Assembly: GCA_030680235.1 (NCBI GenBank)
Contig: JAUXWQ010000027.1
Coordinates: forward strand, 1 to 53,530
Direction of reading: 5' to 3'
DNA length: 53,530 nt
Origin: Coxiellaceae bacterium
GTDB lineage: Bacteria > Pseudomonadota > Gammaproteobacteria > Coxiellales > Coxiellaceae
Every line of letters begins with the position of its first letter. The first letter of the stretch is position 1. Below the pieces are notes generated by a model. It saw only the letters and a list, made by a program, of their open reading frames with translations. It did not search any database and was not told the DNA's origin. Made by a program: the position numbers and the translations under genes. Of this stretch, positions 8,107 through 16,800 are shown one piece after another.

Positions 8107-8715
8107 TCAAGAATATACATCTAAGCCAAACCGCGCCCAAGCAATAATTTCACCGGAAAAACGCGCCATATTGGGCAACAAACGAAAAGATTGCTGCATC
8201 ATTTCATACAGCGCTGACTGCTTTTGCTCACCCGCATCAATCAACATTTGTCCAAACTGCGCGGGGTTACTTAAACCTTCTCCTACTTTTTCTTCAACAA
8301 TCTGCGCACGCATTTTGAAACCGCGATAAATATTCTTTGCATGCATTGCATTTTGTAATCGACAAGTCATCGCAGAAAAAGCAACGTGACAAAAAGCATT
8401 CAATTCATTTTGGCGTATTTCAGGCAAATAAATTAATACCCCACCACCAAAATCACTTCTACCAACCGCCTCTAGAAAAAAACACTGCGCACATAACCCA
8501 CAAGCCGTTGCCAAATTGCTCCGCTTATTATCTAGATAATTTCCATTGAGATTAATTGTTTCTAAATATTCTTTTGCCTGGAATCCACAAAACTGGCAAA
8601 CGTGATTATCACGCGCATGGATTTTCTCTTGAAAAGAAAGAAAAGCGGGATCGGCTCTTCTCAGCATGAACAACCGCCAATTATTGGCGGTTGCTGATAG
8701 GACAATGTCATACAC
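8107..8715 (-). CDS. icmJ: Dot/Icm coupling-complex protein IcmJ/DotN
   Basis: Zinc-binding component of the type IV coupling complex with DotL and DotM, needed for effector recognition. The protein has 202 residues (Legionella about 208). Metal-binding cysteines are visible as CQFC (residues 40-43) and CGLCAQC (72-78) in an HNH-like arrangement. No membrane segment is seen, which fits its cytoplasmic position. The next gene upstream in the operon is icmD. The stop codon touches palindrome A. Confidence 0.93.
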   Translation of the reverse strand: MYDIVLSATANNWRLFMLRRADPAFLSFQEKIHARDNHVCQFCGFQAKEYLETINLNGNYLDNKRSNLATACGLCAQCFFLEAVGRSDFGGGVLIYLPEIRQNELNAFCHVAFSAMTCRLQNAMHAKNIYRGFKMRAQIVEEKVGEGLSNPAQFGQMLIDAGEQKQSALYEMMQQSFRLLPNMARFSGEIIAWARFGLDVYS

Positions 8716-8797
8716 TTTACAACTCCAAAAACGCGGCTATTCAATCCTGTAGTCTCGGTAGATTTTATGTCCTACCGACTGAATAACTGCCTCAATA

Positions 8798-9193
8798 TTA
8801 GGAGCCAATCGCAGCACTAATATCCGTACCGCCAACTTTAGCAATACTTTCACCAAACACCCCTTTCGATACCGTGCCGAGTAAGTGTGGAAATATAGTC
8901 AAACCAGCACCAATCAAAAGCATGGTCACACCATCACTCAATTTGATTTGCGTAGGATTCATTTTATGTTGATGGAATTTAAAAAAGGCAGCGAAAATAA
9001 AACCAACACCTGCCACAGTTGCAATATCCTGCATCATACGTACAAGATTACTAATACCTGTACCCAAACTGGTATTCAAACCTGTCAATGATAATTGGGT
9101 ACCCGATGCTAATACATCCGCAGCAAAGAACACCCCTAAAAGTAACGCCGCAAAACGCACAAACAATGCGCCTATAATTTTCTGAGCAAACAT
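8798..9193 (-). CDS. icmD: Dot/Icm membrane protein IcmD/DotP
   Basis: Small inner-membrane protein of the secretion system. The 131 residues match the Legionella length (132). An N-terminal signal-like hydrophobic segment (about residues 7-28) is followed by two further membrane helices around MMQDIATVAGVGFIFAAFF and VTMLLIGAGLTIFPHLLG. The start at 9193 has AGAGAGG six bases upstream; the extra 15 residues of the longer frame (from 9238) lack such a site. Its role in the machine is not well defined even in Legionella. Confidence 0.88.
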   Translation of the reverse strand: MFAQKIIGALFVRFAALLLGVFFAADVLASGTQLSLTGLNTSLGTGISNLVRMMQDIATVAGVGFIFAAFFKFHQHKMNPTQIKLSDGVTMLLIGAGLTIFPHLLGTVSKGVFGESIAKVGGTDISAAIGS

Positions 9194-9283
9194 ACAAACC
9201 TCTCTAGGTAGACCACAAAATCTAAAGCATTTTATCATACAGTTAAATTCTAAATCAAAGACAACAATACATTATGAACACAA

Positions 9284-9775
9284 CTAATTCACCAACCCCA
9301 ACAGTTCTTCAAAAATATATATCGTTCCCTCAATATGCAAACACAGCAATCCTGAGATCATATGCACAACCGCTTTGCTGAGGGTGCCTGGCTGCGCTTG
9401 ATGCCCACCCGAACGCGAAATCAAGACAATGCCTCGCATAAACGAACCGACACCGATCAATCTTACAAACATTAAGACAGCTGCCATAAGTTCGCCTGAA
9501 TCAGTGCCTGTACCATCATAACCGAGGTCATTTACAGAACCAAAAAGAGCCAATCCAAAAGCACCCATAAAAGAAGGTAAAATAAACAAGAGCGCGCCAC
9601 AAAGCAGCATTAAAAGAGGCCCTGTTGCGCCACTTTGCCCACCACCCATTCGATTTTCACCCACTTTTTTAAGCTGAAAAAGTCCGCCGAGCGTAAAGCA
9701 CACGCCCATAAAAACAGAAACAGATTGCATCATGATCGCAATGATTGAAAAATTATTGGCAAGTGTTTGACCCAT
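9284..9775 (-). CDS. icmC: Dot/Icm membrane protein IcmC/DotE
   Basis: Predicted polytopic inner-membrane protein of 163 residues, somewhat shorter than Legionella IcmC (about 194), with four hydrophobic segments. The glycine-rich centre and the paired FMGVCFTLGGLFQLKK segment are typical of the IcmC/IcmD/IcmV group. It starts 10 bases after the icmG stop, in the same order as in Legionella and Coxiella. Identification rests on family features plus position. Confidence 0.87.
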   Translation of the reverse strand: MGQTLANNFSIIAIMMQSVSVFMGVCFTLGGLFQLKKVGENRMGGGQSGATGPLLMLLCGALLFILPSFMGAFGLALFGSVNDLGYDGTGTDSGELMAAVLMFVRLIGVGSFMRGIVLISRSGGHQAQPGTLSKAVVHMISGLLCLHIEGTIYIFEELLGLVN

Positions 9776-9785
9776 ACATCACCTT

Positions 9786-10592
9786 TTAATAATCATTAGA
9801 ACCATAAGTAATTTTTCGTCCGCTACTGGTTTGAATAACGCCATAGACAGGATCTATAGATTGTATTGTGCCATATTGATCAAGCGAATCTCCTACACTT
9901 ACACTAACGGTTTCTCCAGAGCCTGTCATTACCCACGCACGATCCGGCACAACCGCCCTTAAATAAAAATTCACCGTTTTTGACTTGGGTTCTTTTTTCT
10001 CTTGCATCATTAGCCGCTTCAACTGCGTTGAAAGCGCTTCTACCTGCGACGTTAATTGAGAAACGGATTTCTGCAACTGCTCATTCGTTGATTCTGACTG
10101 CGCAAGGCCGTTCTGAATAGTCGCTACCTGATTCTGCAACTCTTGGACTTTACTATCGGCTTGTGCGCGATAAGCACGGGCTTCATCAAGAGAAGGATCT
10201 ACCGATGGCACAATGGCCAGTTGATCTGGCTGTGATACAACGGGCTGTTCTACCGAAACAGGCGCGGGTTGTTGGACTGGCTTTGAGACTACCGGCTCAC
10301 CGCTCTTTTTAGGCTCTGTATGAAAAATACCAATAAGCTTTGGCAGCAACAAGATACCAATCAAGGCCAATACAATAATAATAATCCGTTTGTTTCTTGC
10401 GGAAACCGTTTTGGTATAGCCCTCTATCACTTTCTTTCGAAAACCATCACCCCTCGAAGATGCTGATTCTGAACCAGCACCCGCTACCTCTGGCTCAGCA
10501 GCACCTTCAGGGGATTGCTCCTCACCCGCATATTCTTCTTGCGGAAACTGATATTCATCGTCACCAGTTGTATTTTTTTGTTCATCTACCAT
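9786..10592 (-). CDS. icmG: Dot/Icm core-complex protein IcmG/DotF
   Basis: Bitopic inner-membrane protein linking the coupling proteins to the core complex. Its 268 residues match Legionella (269). An acidic, disordered N-terminus (1-75) precedes one membrane helix at about 89-109 (RIIIIVLALIGILLLPKLIG). A periplasmic coiled coil (about 140-195, QELQNQVATIQNGLAQ and following) leads into a small C-terminal beta domain. It begins 11 bases after icmE, with its ribosome site inside the end of icmE. Confidence 0.93.
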   Translation of the reverse strand: MVDEQKNTTGDDEYQFPQEEYAGEEQSPEGAAEPEVAGAGSESASSRGDGFRKKVIEGYTKTVSARNKRIIIIVLALIGILLLPKLIGIFHTEPKKSGEPVVSKPVQQPAPVSVEQPVVSQPDQLAIVPSVDPSLDEARAYRAQADSKVQELQNQVATIQNGLAQSESTNEQLQKSVSQLTSQVEALSTQLKRLMMQEKKEPKSKTVNFYLRAVVPDRAWVMTGSGETVSVSVGDSLDQYGTIQSIDPVYGVIQTSSGRKITYGSNDY

Positions 10593-10603
10593 AGCAATCT
10601 CTC

Positions 10604-13213
10604 TTAGCTCTTCGCTTGCGCTGAAATTGTCTGTGCGGGCATTTCCAAATCACCCATCAAAAGCAATCCAAACCCCGTGCCAGCTGAAATACGAATGGTC
10701 GGCGGCAACGTAAAATTCTTGCTCATATGCTGTGCGTAAGCTTGACCCACTTTACCAAAACCCATCTCAATTTGTTGCACCGTATCCAATGGCGATTGAT
10801 TCAATGTACAACCCGTAGAGCCAAATAAGCAAGTTGACGTTGTCCCTGCATTAACAACACCTTCTGCGATACCTTGGAGAAATGAAGAAGCAAACATCGA
10901 GCCATATCTTAAAAGATAATGATTATTCACTTGTCCAGAAATCGCTGTTCTTGCTGTCGTCGGATCAATTGCAACTGCATTAATCGGTATGCTTTTTCGA
11001 TAGCTTGGATTACTTAACATCGTAAATTGAATCAGCACCTTGTCATTTTCTCGTGTAAAAGTACCTAGCAACTTACTACCGCTCAATTCACCCGACACAA
11101 TACGTGCCATAATTGGCGTATTTTCATCGCTATTGACAGATGTCTCAAGTACGCCAAACAAAACCGAGCCTGCTTTGATAATAGGACCACCTGCGCCATC
11201 TGTTGCTGCTGCACCAGAAGATCCACCTGTCAAATTATTTGCAGCACCCGAAACAAGCCCTGAAGCCGTATCTCCCAATGATTTCTTTGAATCAGCCTCT
11301 GGTGCTTTTTGGAGAGACTGCGTCGAAACGTTACTCCAACCCGACATGAACTTACCTGCTTGCGACATCATATAAGCCATCATGCGTTGCTGTGTATCAC
11401 GTTGTTGCTGCACCGACATCTCAGCTTGTTGCTGCTTTTCAATTTGTGCAAGCCGCGCTTCACTTGAATCTGTACCAATAGACGGAAGCGACGTAGCGGA
11501 AGCTGCCGTCCCTGGCGAAGCAGCCAAACTATCTGCAGGTGGTGCTTGCGCAACCACAGGCTGTTCTGATCCTGCGTAACCCGCGCGCGTTAAATCTCCC
11601 GCGGTAAATCCTGCAGCCTTTAAATCAGCAGCACTAAAACCTGCATTTTTTAACGCGGATGCACCAAAACCTGCGGCATGCAACTGTGCTGCTGTATAAC
11701 CCGCTTTTGCCAATTCTTTCGCACTAAAACCGCCGCTTGCCAATTGACCTGCTGAAAAACCAGCCGCTTTCAATTGTCCTGCAGAAAATCCTGCTGCCTT
11801 TAACGCTGCGGCAGAATAACCCGCTTTTCTCAATTGCGCCGCACTAAACCCTGCATTTTTCAAATCTGCAGCAGAATAACCTGCATCTTTCAATGCAGCA
11901 GCCGAAAAACCGGCATCCTTTAACGCTGATGCACTATAGCCTGCGTCCTTTAATTGTGCTGCAGAAAACCCTGCTGCTTTCAATGCTGCCGCTGAAAATC
12001 CTGCGTTTTTAAGATCTTTCGCACTAAAACCTGCTTTTTTCAATTCTGCTGCACTAAATCCTGCTGCACGCAATGCCCCTGCAGAATAGCCAGCAGCCTT
12101 CAATGCCGCTAAACCGCAACCTTGATCGCGTAACGCCGTTGCAGACATACCTTCTTCACGCTCTTGTTTTATTTTTTCAACATTACATGACTTTGCGTCT
12201 AGATCTGCTTTTTGTATTTCTGCTGGCGTAAACCCTGCCGCTGACAATGCGGCATTCGTAAACCCCGCTTGCTTTAAATCAGCGGCTGAAAACCCGGCCG
12301 CCTTAAGTTGTGATGCCGTAAATCCTGCTGCTTTTAGTGCATCAATACCACAATCTTGATCTTTCAGTGTTTCAGCAGATACCCCCGCTTCACGCTCTTT
12401 TGTCAAATTTGCAACACTACAGTCGCCTGTTTTTTTATTTGCCGCCTGAATATCTTCATCAGAAAGACCTGCGTCATTTAACGCTGCAGCAGAATAACCT
12501 GCTTTCTTTAGTGCATCTGCATCAAAACCCGCTGCTTTTAATTCACCCGCCGTGAAACCAGCTGCTTTTAAATCTGCTGCACTGTAACCCGCGTCTTTAA
12601 GTGCTGCAGCAGAAAAACCCGCACTGACCAAAGCCTCTAAACCAAATCCGCAGGCTTTCAATTGTGCCGCTGTCATACCCACTGCTTTTAAATCCCCTGC
12701 ATTATAGCCCGCGACTTTCAAAGCAGGACACGCACAACCCTGACACATCAATTCTTCCGCAGTCACCCCGGATTGATGTGCTGCTGCTAATCTTTGGTCA
12801 GTACAATTTTCCGGATTGGGTTTATACATCAAAACAACTTTATTTATCGCACAGTTTTTATTCTCTGGTGTTGTTGTAGATTGTGAAGGCGCTTGACCAA
12901 ACTCATCAGGATTGCCAACAAAACCTGCTCGTGTAATCGTAGGCACATAGGCAGTCGCCTCCTTTCTTGCTTGTTCCTCACCTTCAACATTCGCTATGTT
13001 TTGTGCTTTTACATAAGCATCTGAAGGGTTACCCGCCCCCGGAATGGAGGCCAATCCAGGCCCTCCTGATACAGCAGCACCCGCTGCATTTAATTCAGAA
13101 CGATTATGTAAGTGAATTAAAACGCCGATTAAAGCAATGGCAAAAATAATCAAGCCAATGGCAAGAAATACCCGAGATTGCGCACTTTTTAAAAATGATT
13201 TTTTGTCACTCAT
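10604..13213 (-). CDS. icmE: Dot/Icm core-complex protein IcmE/DotG with decapeptide repeats
   Basis: Forms the inner-membrane-to-outer-membrane channel of the type IVB system. The 869 residues comprise one N-terminal membrane helix (about 14-34), a long repeat region (about 165-540) built from decapeptides of the type AGFSAADLKA, a linker with a Gln-rich stretch, and a C-terminal VirB10-like domain (about 690-869). The repeats come in three blocks, each introduced by a cysteine-bearing unit such as GDCSVANLTKEREAG...LKDQDCG. The protein is shorter than Legionella DotG (about 1048). It starts 4 bases after icmK. Minus-strand repeats generate many long shadow frames on the other strand. Confidence 0.95.
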   Translation of the reverse strand: MSDKKSFLKSAQSRVFLAIGLIIFAIALIGVLIHLHNRSELNAAGAAVSGGPGLASIPGAGNPSDAYVKAQNIANVEGEEQARKEATAYVPTITRAGFVGNPDEFGQAPSQSTTTPENKNCAINKVVLMYKPNPENCTDQRLAAAHQSGVTAEELMCQGCACPALKVAGYNAGDLKAVGMTAAQLKACGFGLEALVSAGFSAAALKDAGYSAADLKAAGFTAGELKAAGFDADALKKAGYSAAALNDAGLSDEDIQAANKKTGDCSVANLTKEREAGVSAETLKDQDCGIDALKAAGFTASQLKAAGFSAADLKQAGFTNAALSAAGFTPAEIQKADLDAKSCNVEKIKQEREEGMSATALRDQGCGLAALKAAGYSAGALRAAGFSAAELKKAGFSAKDLKNAGFSAAALKAAGFSAAQLKDAGYSASALKDAGFSAAALKDAGYSAADLKNAGFSAAQLRKAGYSAAALKAAGFSAGQLKAAGFSAGQLASGGFSAKELAKAGYTAAQLHAAGFGASALKNAGFSAADLKAAGFTAGDLTRAGYAGSEQPVVAQAPPADSLAASPGTAASATSLPSIGTDSSEARLAQIEKQQQAEMSVQQQRDTQQRMMAYMMSQAGKFMSGWSNVSTQSLQKAPEADSKKSLGDTASGLVSGAANNLTGGSSGAAATDGAGGPIIKAGSVLFGVLETSVNSDENTPIMARIVSGELSGSKLLGTFTRENDKVLIQFTMLSNPSYRKSIPINAVAIDPTTARTAISGQVNNHYLLRYGSMFASSFLQGIAEGVVNAGTTSTCLFGSTGCTLNQSPLDTVQQIEMGFGKVGQAYAQHMSKNFTLPPTIRISAGTGFGLLLMGDLEMPAQTISAQAKS

Positions 13214-13217
13214 AAGA

Positions 13218-14438
13218 TCACAACCCTTTAATCGATAAGCGAACCATTTCGCCGCGCTGCGACGCTAAAATAATCGGTGTTTTTGCCAGCTCATAAACAT
13301 GCGTGCCATCTGGACTACTCATAGTTGCAATCCAGCCCGGTGATAAAATGGTAAAGCGTGCGCGTAAATATAAAAACCCGTCATAAACCCACGCTTGCGC
13401 AGACGCACCCTCAACATGCAACAACGTTGCATTTTGTGGTGGTGTACCGTCTAAAAAGCTCAGCAATACGGGATTTTCTGCTTGAGGCAAACTGTTCGAT
13501 ACAACCATTGCGTTCGGTCCTAACCCTGGAATGCGAAGATCTACACGATAATCAACCGCACGTTGACCGGGCATTAACGTCAACATCACTGGCGTATTTT
13601 CACCTTTTAACATAACCGCCAAATTACCTTGTTGATAACGGTCCATCGCCTGAATCAATAAGGTATTGCTTTTACCATCTGGCGCACTCGGCTGCATATT
13701 AAATGCTTTTGGATTACCCAGATCATATCCAACTACCGGCCATGGTTGACCTGTTGAATCCAAGAAAACCATCGATGTCACATAGCCATTGCGCAAACGA
13801 ATTACCGGTGGTGTTGCCCCTGGCGACATATTCACAAAGATAGAACTTGATGTTGGTTTTGGTGGCGTACCTGGATACGTTGAAACGGCTTGCTGTGTTT
13901 TATCAAACAACCCACGTAACGTAATAATTTGTGTTGGTGTTAACGGCATGATGTTACGCAACATCTGGGTAAAAGCAGTACGACTGGTTGTTGTATTCCC
14001 AAACGCATCTGGCGAGTCAATACGCGCTTTTTGTGCTGCTTGTTGCGCAGCAATCGCAGAACCATCGGCAGGCCCTGACGCTGGCAGTGTTGTTGATGCC
14101 GGACTTGAATCACCCGGATTATCTTGGCTGCCAGTATACAGTGAAGTAGGCGCGGATGGCGCTGTATTGAATGCATCATTTGATACAGCAGGCGCAGCTG
14201 GAATGGGTGCTGATGCGGGAAGTGCGGTCACTGGTGCCACACCTGTGAGCGAAGGTGTTTGTGGCAATGTCGTGCCAGGAACTGTCGCCGGAGAAGGCAA
14301 CGGTGTTGCCGATGGCGGTGCGAGCGTCGTCGTTGGGTTTGGCAACCCCAACGACGCATCTTGCGCAATGGCTATCCCACTAACAAACAGAGCGCCTGTT
14401 GCAATCATCAATAACGCTAAATAAAATTCTTTTTTCAC
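13218..14438 (-). CDS. icmK: Dot/Icm outer-membrane complex protein IcmK/DotH
   Basis: Outer-membrane core component that assembles with lipoproteins DotC and DotD. The protein has 406 residues (Legionella about 360). A cleavable signal peptide ends around residue 25 (SGIAIAQ), followed by a Pro/Ala/Thr-rich linker (about 30-150) that explains the extra length, then the conserved C-terminal domain. The start codon is GTG with AGAGAG seven bases upstream. It lies 32 bases after icmL in the operon. Confidence 0.93.
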   Translation of the reverse strand: MKKEFYLALLMIATGALFVSGIAIAQDASLGLPNPTTTLAPPSATPLPSPATVPGTTLPQTPSLTGVAPVTALPASAPIPAAPAVSNDAFNTAPSAPTSLYTGSQDNPGDSSPASTTLPASGPADGSAIAAQQAAQKARIDSPDAFGNTTTSRTAFTQMLRNIMPLTPTQIITLRGLFDKTQQAVSTYPGTPPKPTSSSIFVNMSPGATPPVIRLRNGYVTSMVFLDSTGQPWPVVGYDLGNPKAFNMQPSAPDGKSNTLLIQAMDRYQQGNLAVMLKGENTPVMLTLMPGQRAVDYRVDLRIPGLGPNAMVVSNSLPQAENPVLLSFLDGTPPQNATLLHVEGASAQAWVYDGFLYLRARFTILSPGWIATMSSPDGTHVYELAKTPIILASQRGEMVRLSIKGL

Positions 14439-14470
14439 AAAAACTCTCTCTACTTAACGAAACACGTCTA

Positions 14471-15130
14471 TTATTGCGTCTGCACTTCCGGTAAGAATTG
14501 ATTAATGGCGATTCTATCCGGACTATCTTGCACAGGCACACGCTCTACAATAAGCGTCACTTTCAAGGGTTGATTAATCGTTTTTGCCGGGCTGGTATAA
14601 GTCACCATAAGTGGTAGTTGCACTTTCCATACATAACGACCGTTTAACACGTTTTGATATTGAACAACCGGCGCTGCAGTCACCACAGCATTTGAAACCA
14701 TTTTCAATGAAACCAGGGTTTGTAAGTTACCACTCTGTTTGAAAGCTGATAAAAACCAATACCAACCACTTGGCGTAAAATACGTAGAAGCATGCTGTAA
14801 CTGTTGTCGCCAATGGATATAATCCAAACTAAACGCTGCAAGGACTGCTGTTGTTACCCACTGCAGCATCCAGTTGTTACTCACAATGGGATCAGACAAA
14901 GGATGCCATTTAATTAATTGATACTGACTGTTCGCAGCAAAATACTGCGGCGAAGGTGGATTCAAATAGCGATACACAATAGCCGACGCCAAAGCAACGT
15001 TAATAAAAAAAACAATAATCAATGCGAAAACAGCACGACGATAGTTATCGCGATAAAAAGCATTACGCATCAAAACAAGCGTCACGCCTTCTTGGCTCAA
15101 TTTATTCGCATTTTCTGCTTCGTCTGTCAT
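14471..15130 (-). CDS. icmL: Dot/Icm inner-membrane protein IcmL/DotI, copy 1
   Basis: Bitopic inner-membrane protein with a TraM/VirB8-like periplasmic domain. The 219 residues start with a cytoplasmic segment ending in LMRNAFYRDNYRRA, then a membrane helix (about 34-54), then the periplasmic domain. Its ribosome site AAGGAC lies between the start and the edge of palindrome B. It directly precedes icmK, as dotI does in Legionella, so this is the more likely DotI orthologue of the two paralogs. Confidence 0.92.
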   Translation of the reverse strand: MTDEAENANKLSQEGVTLVLMRNAFYRDNYRRAVFALIIVFFINVALASAIVYRYLNPPSPQYFAANSQYQLIKWHPLSDPIVSNNWMLQWVTTAVLAAFSLDYIHWRQQLQHASTYFTPSGWYWFLSAFKQSGNLQTLVSLKMVSNAVVTAAPVVQYQNVLNGRYVWKVQLPLMVTYTSPAKTINQPLKVTLIVERVPVQDSPDRIAINQFLPEVQTQ

Positions 15131-15144
15131 AAATGTCCTTACAA

Positions 15145-15277
15145 TATGAGGGGGAGTGCGCGTGTGAGTATCAGAGGTACAAGCTAATACAAATCTTAAC
15201 AGAAAAATTTATCAGTTTTCTTGTTTGGATTATATTAGCTTGTACCTCTGATACTCACACTCCCGCTCACACTCATA
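15145..15277. repeat. Hexamer-tailed palindrome B, between the two icmL genes
   Basis: Core arms TCAGAGGTACAAGCTAATA are inverted around an AT-rich centre that itself pairs. The tails are GTGTGA/GTGCGC/GGGGGA-type hexamers and are mostly complementary, with several mismatches. The right end contains the icmL.2 stop codon (15273-15275); the left end stops five bases before the icmL ribosome site. Confidence 0.9.
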
Positions 15278-15908
15278 CCTGATTATGTGCATTAAAACTC
15301 ACAATCTGAATACCTTGCGATACATCCAAAGTCGGGACGCGTTGCACATCCATCGTCACAACAATGGTACGCTGCGTTTGCTCACTAGCACTGGTATACG
15401 TTACTAATACCAACATTTGCACACGCCATGTAAATCGCCCATGTAAAACTACTTCTGAAATAACCACTGGTGGCCCTGAAACCACAGAACTAATAATCAA
15501 ACGACTATCCACAATCTGTTTAATCATGCCGGAACTATTTAAGGCATTCATTAATTTCACCCAGCCTTCTTCGGTGAATCTGGATTGAATGGCCGCTAAC
15601 TGTTGCTGATAAGATGAAAAATTCAAGTTATAAATTGATCGTGCCGTTAATGCGGACCACTCTGTAATAAAATCACTGGTTAATACAGGCTCTGATAATG
15701 GATGCATCGGAACCACTTCGCCGGTTGTTAAAGCAGCATAATAGGCTGGTTGTTTTTTATCAAAAGACATCCACACTAAAACAACGGCTAACACCGCACA
15801 AATAAAAATCATCGTCGTTAAAAAACGCATCGTACGACGATAACTGTCACGGTAAAATGCGTTCAGTTGAAAAAGTAAATCTTGTGACTCTGTATTTATC
15901 TTATCCAT
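15273..15908 (-). CDS. icmL: IcmL/DotI paralog, copy 2 (position of icmM/dotJ)
   Basis: A second full-length IcmL-family protein, 211 residues, with the family motif LFQLNAFYRDSYRRTM, one membrane helix (about 30-50) and a complete periplasmic domain. In L. pneumophila this operon position is held by the truncated DotJ (about 94 residues), which lacks the periplasmic part; Coxiella instead has two full-length copies, as here. The two proteins probably form hetero-oligomers. It lies 9 bases after icmN, and its stop codon is inside palindrome B. Confidence 0.9.
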   Translation of the reverse strand: MDKINTESQDLLFQLNAFYRDSYRRTMRFLTTMIFICAVLAVVLVWMSFDKKQPAYYAALTTGEVVPMHPLSEPVLTSDFITEWSALTARSIYNLNFSSYQQQLAAIQSRFTEEGWVKLMNALNSSGMIKQIVDSRLIISSVVSGPPVVISEVVLHGRFTWRVQMLVLVTYTSASEQTQRTIVVTMDVQRVPTLDVSQGIQIVSFNAHNQV

Positions 15909-15917
15909 AACAGTCTC

Positions 15918-16523
15918 TTAGTACCATGCCGTGCTATCACGATAATAGCGAAAATGAATTTCCACACGACGATTCAACCGGCGTCCATCTGCAGTACCAT
16001 CCCACGAAATAGGATCTTTCGCACCCATTCCTTCACCAAAAATCAAACGGGCATTAATGTGTCGCGCCGTTAAATCTGCAACAATAGATTCCGCTTGACG
16101 TGTCGTCAACTCATCTTCTACCGTGCCAAATTTTGTTTTCATTTCATCGATAGGCTTGTCTGAATAAGCACGCACAGATACCGTAATTTTTGAATACGTG
16201 CGCATAAAATTTGCAATAATTTCCAAGACGGGTTGATAACTATTTAGAATTTCTGGCGTATCATTATCAAAAACGTCATCACTCGGTAACACAAAGGTCC
16301 ACGTTTGTCCCACGCGAATCACTTGCACCTTCAGTTTTTTCAAAAGACAAAGATCGTAATTACGCTGCATAACGGCAGGTATTGGTTTTTTTACTTTCAC
16401 TAACTGATCAGAAGGTAATGCGGGCGGGGTCACCAAATATTTTTCACAAGGGGGTCGATGATAACAAGCGGTCAGGCTAAAAATAAAAGCGCCAGCGAGC
16501 AAAACACGCGCGAACGACTTCAC
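15918..16523 (-). CDS. icmN: Dot/Icm lipoprotein IcmN/DotK with OmpA-like domain
   Basis: Outer-membrane lipoprotein thought to anchor the machine to peptidoglycan. Starting at the GTG at 16523, which has AGGGGA eight bases upstream, gives a textbook lipoprotein signal with lipobox SLTAC and Cys20. Starts at 16598, 16547 or 16544 would put 8-25 extra residues before the signal peptide. The C-terminal half is an OmpA-like peptidoglycan-binding domain (SVRAYSDKP, LTTRQAESIV, GRRLNRRVEI). The mature protein is similar in size to DotK (about 189 residues). It is the first gene after a 277-base gap from icmO. Confidence 0.88.
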   Translation of the reverse strand: MKSFARVLLAGAFIFSLTACYHRPPCEKYLVTPPALPSDQLVKVKKPIPAVMQRNYDLCLLKKLKVQVIRVGQTWTFVLPSDDVFDNDTPEILNSYQPVLEIIANFMRTYSKITVSVRAYSDKPIDEMKTKFGTVEDELTTRQAESIVADLTARHINARLIFGEGMGAKDPISWDGTADGRRLNRRVEIHFRYYRDSTAWY

Positions 16524-16623
16524 ACTTTTTTCCCCTAGATCCATCATGCCCACTTTTCCATGTTCAAACAGAACGTACACGAAAGAATAATCTACCAAAA
16601 CACGCCGGAGAAAGCATTAGAAT

Positions 16624-16648
16624 TTGGTTTTTTCGCGGAAAAAACCAA
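16624..16648. repeat. Short perfect palindrome in the icmO-icmN gap
   Basis: TTGGTTTTTT and AAAAAACCAA flank the five bases CGCGG. It could be a weak hairpin or an operator. There is no T-run on the minus strand, so termination there is unlikely. I see no gene between 16524 and 16800, where a promoter for icmN would be expected. Confidence 0.4.
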
Positions 16649-16800
16649 GAGTTGGTCAATAAATAAGCAAAATGATGGGCAAGCGTACACTTCATGCGAC
16701 AGCGCGTTCATCAAAATATAAACATGCGCTCACATTTCTTGATGCAACGGAGAATGATGTCTTTGTAAAAATGCTTAAGTTGATACCATTGACTGAATAA

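Noticed and set aside
13789..14424. A 211-codon open frame on the plus strand opposite icmK.
   Set aside because: icmK is a clear gene with signal peptide and conserved domain; the frame is a by-product of its Ala/Pro/Thr-rich codons.
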